A stretch of 15,831 nt of DNA, taken from XYD2-FULL-39-9 sp964363685 (lineage in GTDB: Bacteria > Patescibacteriota > Patescibacteriia > Magasanikbacterales > GWA2-37-8). The DNA is taken from assembly GCA_964363685.1 (NCBI GenBank), contig CAYIJG010000017.1, positions 1-15,831 of the forward strand. Direction: 5' to 3'. Within the stretch, counting starts at the first letter, position 1, and the number at the start of each line of letters is the position of its first letter. A program made the position numbers and the translations under genes. The notes under the pieces are model-generated. The model had not been told where the DNA came from and made no database searches. It saw nothing but the letters and a program-made list of their open reading frames with translations. Shown here in pieces: positions 14,006-15,831 of the stretch.

Positions 14006-14034
14006 AGTATACCACATTTTAGCTCTTTTGTCAA
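14006..14034 (-). promoter_or_regulatory. Distal promoter P1 of the three-gene unit
   Basis: Consensus TTGACA (14034-14029), a 17-bp spacer and extended -10 TGGTATACT (hexamer 14011-14006). It lies exactly 36 bp upstream of P2. Confidence 0.8.
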
Positions 14035-14071
14035 TCCTAGATACCAAAAACCGTCATTTCCACCTTAGCTC

Positions 14072-14100
14072 TTGCCAAAAGTACTGATTTATTGTACTAT
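14072..14100 (+). promoter_or_regulatory. Promoter for rpmF-nusB
   Basis: TTGCCA (14072-14077), a 17-bp spacer and TACTAT (14095-14100). Predicted start near 14107, 32 bases before the rpmF ATG. Its -35 is 38 bp from the divergent P1 -35. Confidence 0.7.
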
Positions 14101-14138
14101 ATTATTCATTATAAAGCTAACTTATTTACCTTAAAAAT

Positions 14139-14357
14139 ATGGGTTTACCTGGCCATAGACGAACATCCTCACACAAACGCCGACGCGCGGCGCATTTTGC
14201 CCTTGAGACAACCGCTTTCAACGCTTGTCCTAAATGCAAAAAACCTCTTCGCCCACATCGCGCTTGCGCTTTTTGTGGCACTTATAAGGGACGCAGTGTA
14301 GTTAATGTTGACAAACGCGCTACCCGCACAGGCAGAAAGACAAAGGCTTCCAAATAA
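14139..14357 (+). CDS. rpmF: 50S ribosomal protein L32
   Basis: A 72-aa basic protein of the large ribosomal subunit. The N-terminus MGLPGHRRTSSHKRRRAAH is the usual L32 opening in a Patescibacteria-like form. A zinc ribbon is formed by Cys30-x2-Cys33 and Cys43-x2-Cys46 (ACPKCKKP ... RACAFCG). It ends in a basic tail. An overlapping alternative frame starting at 14092 is not coding. nusB follows after 35 bases, consistent with co-transcription. Confidence 0.95.
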   Translation: MGLPGHRRTSSHKRRRAAHFALETTAFNACPKCKKPLRPHRACAFCGTYKGRSVVNVDKRATRTGRKTKASK

Positions 14358-14392
14358 TTTGATTTCCAATTTTTTATCTTCGCACATAACAT

Positions 14393-14824
14393 ATGTCTAA
14401 TCGCCATTTAGCAAGAAGTATTGCTATGCAGGCACTCTTTGAATGGGATTTCCGCGGGCAACCGGCGGATATTTTGCCAACCATTATGGATCGCGACCTG
14501 AAAGAATTTGGACCAGGGTTGGACGAAACCGAGTTTGCCAAAAAAATTATTGAAAGTGTTGTGGAAAACATGAAGGAAATAGACGTATTGATTCACAAAT
14601 ACGCTCCGCAATGGCCGATCGACCAGATTACCATTATTGATCGAAATGTCTTGCGTATCGGCATCTACGAACTAAAATTTAACAACGAAGTACCACCTAA
14701 AGTAGCCATCAACGAAGCGATTGAATTGGCCAAAAATTTTGGTGGCCCATCTTCGGGCAGATTTGTAAATGGCGTCCTTGGCGCTATCTACAAAGAAATG
14801 GCCGATGAAGAAAAAAATAAATAA
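14393..14824 (+). CDS. nusB: Transcription antitermination factor NusB
   Basis: A 143-aa all-helical RNA-binding protein that joins NusE (S10) on boxA of rRNA transcripts. It shows RHLARSIAMQALFEWDF (4-20), KYAPQWPIDQITIIDRNVLRIG (about 69-90), VPPKVAINEAIELAKNFGG (100-118) and SGRFVNGVLGAIY (121-133), the standard NusB pattern over its full length. It is placed between L32 and RNase III, all acting in ribosome production. Start ATG in an AT-rich leader without Shine-Dalgarno. Confidence 0.97.
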   Translation: MSNRHLARSIAMQALFEWDFRGQPADILPTIMDRDLKEFGPGLDETEFAKKIIESVVENMKEIDVLIHKYAPQWPIDQITIIDRNVLRIGIYELKFNNEVPPKVAINEAIELAKNFGGPSSGRFVNGVLGAIYKEMADEEKNK

Positions 14825-14829
14825 AATTT

Positions 14830-14939
14830 TGTCATTCCGACCGAAGGAACGCTTGCGTTCCTAAGTGGAGGAATCCCTTAAACATAGCTACTGCAATAAC
14901 ATAGTATAAGGGATCCCTCGACTACGCTCGGGATGACAA
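14830..14939. repeat. MITE-like palindromic element between nusB and rnc
   Basis: About 110 bp with imperfect terminal inverted repeats: tgtcattccgacc on the left against the complement of ggatgaca on the right, and inner ggaatccctta matched by taagggatccc. A perfect small hairpin ggaacgc-tt-gcgttcc lies at 14846-14861. It has no reading frame, and it separates rnc from nusB by 130 bases. Confidence 0.8.
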
Positions 14940-14954
14940 GTGTAAAAAAACTAT

Positions 14955-15716
14955 ATGAAAAACAGCGCGCTCAATCTTCCAGAAGTAGTAGAAAAAAACT
15001 TTTCTGGTTTGCAAGAAAAATTAGATATCAAATTCAAGCATCCTGAAATTTTGGTGCAATCTTTTGTACACCGATCATACTTGAACGAACACCATGATTT
15101 TATTTTGGGACATAATGAACGCTTAGAATTTTTGGGAGATGCAGTGTTAGAACTTATTGTCACCGAATTTCTTTTTAGAACCTATGGTAACCCAGAAGGC
15201 GAACTGACCAACTGGCGCGCCGCTCTCGTAAACGCCAAAATTCTCGCTAGCATTGCTTATGAAATTGGCATGGAAGAATATCTGTTCCTTAGCCATGGCG
15301 AAGCCAAAGATGCAGGCACTAAAGCTCGAGACTATATTATGGCCAACGCTATCGAAGCGCTCATTGGCGCCATCTATATGGACCGAGGTTATGAAGTGAC
15401 ACAAAAATTTATCGGCCAATGGGTTCTACCAAAACTACCTTACATTTTGGAAAACGGATTGTATATGGATGCTAAAAGCCGTTTCCAAGAATCAGCTCAA
15501 GAAATAGAAGGCGTTACCCCAACCTACAAAGTCCTAGAAGAAGAAGGGCCTGATCATATTAAATCATTCAAGATAGGAATCTATTTAAACAAAGAATTAA
15601 TTGCTAGCGGTAGTGGCACCAGCAAACAAGAAGCCCAAACCGAGGCCGCTGAAGCGGGACTAAAGATTAAGGGATGGAAAGGACCAAAAATTAATATCAT
15701 CAAACTAAACGAATAA
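14955..15716 (+). CDS. rnc: Ribonuclease III
   Basis: A 253-aa double-strand-specific endonuclease for rRNA and mRNA processing. The catalytic domain (about 10-165) contains the signature HNERLEFLGDAVLEL (53-67), with Glu58 and Asp62 as metal ligands. The second catalytic site reads IMANAIEALIGAIY, giving Glu134 but Asn131 where E. coli has Asp114. The C-terminal dsRNA-binding domain is at about 172-243 (DAKSRFQESAQE ... GSGTSKQEAQTEAAEAGL). A short extra tail ends the protein. It is expected to act in the same pathway as NusB. It begins 16 bases after the palindromic element. Confidence 0.96.
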   Translation: MKNSALNLPEVVEKNFSGLQEKLDIKFKHPEILVQSFVHRSYLNEHHDFILGHNERLEFLGDAVLELIVTEFLFRTYGNPEGELTNWRAALVNAKILASIAYEIGMEEYLFLSHGEAKDAGTKARDYIMANAIEALIGAIYMDRGYEVTQKFIGQWVLPKLPYILENGLYMDAKSRFQESAQEIEGVTPTYKVLEEEGPDHIKSFKIGIYLNKELIASGSGTSKQEAQTEAAEAGLKIKGWKGPKINIIKLNE

Positions 15717-15726
15717 AACAACTGGG

Positions 15727-15783
15727 TCGCTAGCTCCCGCTCGCCTAGACGAACGGGCAGGCAGCTTGCAGCCTCACTAGCGA
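15727..15783. repeat. Palindromic REP-like element after rnc
   Basis: Bounded by tcgctag/ctagcga, with an internal 8-bp-stem hairpin (cccgttcg and its partner cgagcggg around tctagg, read on the minus strand). It shares the strings gggtcgct, ggcaggcag and cactagc with the sequence that broke into tRNA-Val (875-918). No T-run follows. Confidence 0.65.
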
Positions 15784-15831
15784 TACACTAAGTATTGTAA
15801 ATAAAAAAATAAGTTTTTCCGATATTTCATA

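Noticed and set aside
14092..14301. 69-aa frame overlapping rpmF
   Set aside because: The L32 frame with its Cys4 zinc ribbon is the genuine one; the other frame begins at the promoter and matches nothing.

Overview
The window looks like a stretch of a Candidate Phyla Radiation (Patescibacteria, probably Parcubacteria-like) chromosome. The reasons are compact, AT-rich genes with almost no Shine-Dalgarno sequences, core proteins of typical Patescibacteria form (LCP protein, Der, Pth, DprA, TopA with four zinc ribbons, a short L32, NusB, RNase III), lineage-restricted hypothetical proteins between them, and many small palindromic repeats in the gaps. No UGA recoding is needed. The lineage call is inference from gene content and style, not from an rRNA gene.

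Layout. At 85-679 (minus) a small membrane protein is followed by tRNA-Arg(GCG). At 750-918 (minus) lies a tRNA-Val(CAC) whose 5' half is broken up by palindromic insertions. It faces a nearly symmetrical bidirectional promoter (922-960), which also drives the plus-strand cluster LCP - der - two small hypotheticals - pth (1072-5158). After a palindromic repeat come dprA (5310-6389), a HAD-like hydrolase (6448-7011) and topA (7131-9392), which ends in a clear terminator. On the minus strand follow a FemAB-type transferase and, 7 bases behind it, tRNA-Arg(CCG) (9538-10645). Then comes a separate three-gene unit of cysteine-free, charged, largely helical proteins of unknown function (10721-13935). 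It is bounded by its own terminator and by a duplicated tandem promoter. Divergent from it is rpmF - nusB - rnc (14139-15716).

How the genes fit together. The flanking genes are housekeeping: ribosome assembly and rRNA processing (Der, L32, NusB, RNase III), recycling of peptidyl-tRNA (Pth), DNA uptake and topology (DprA, TopA), and cell envelope (LCP, FemAB). The least explained parts are the three-gene unit with its duplicated promoter, the interrupted tRNA-Val, and the heptamer tandem repeats, two directly before start codons and one inside the femAB reading frame.
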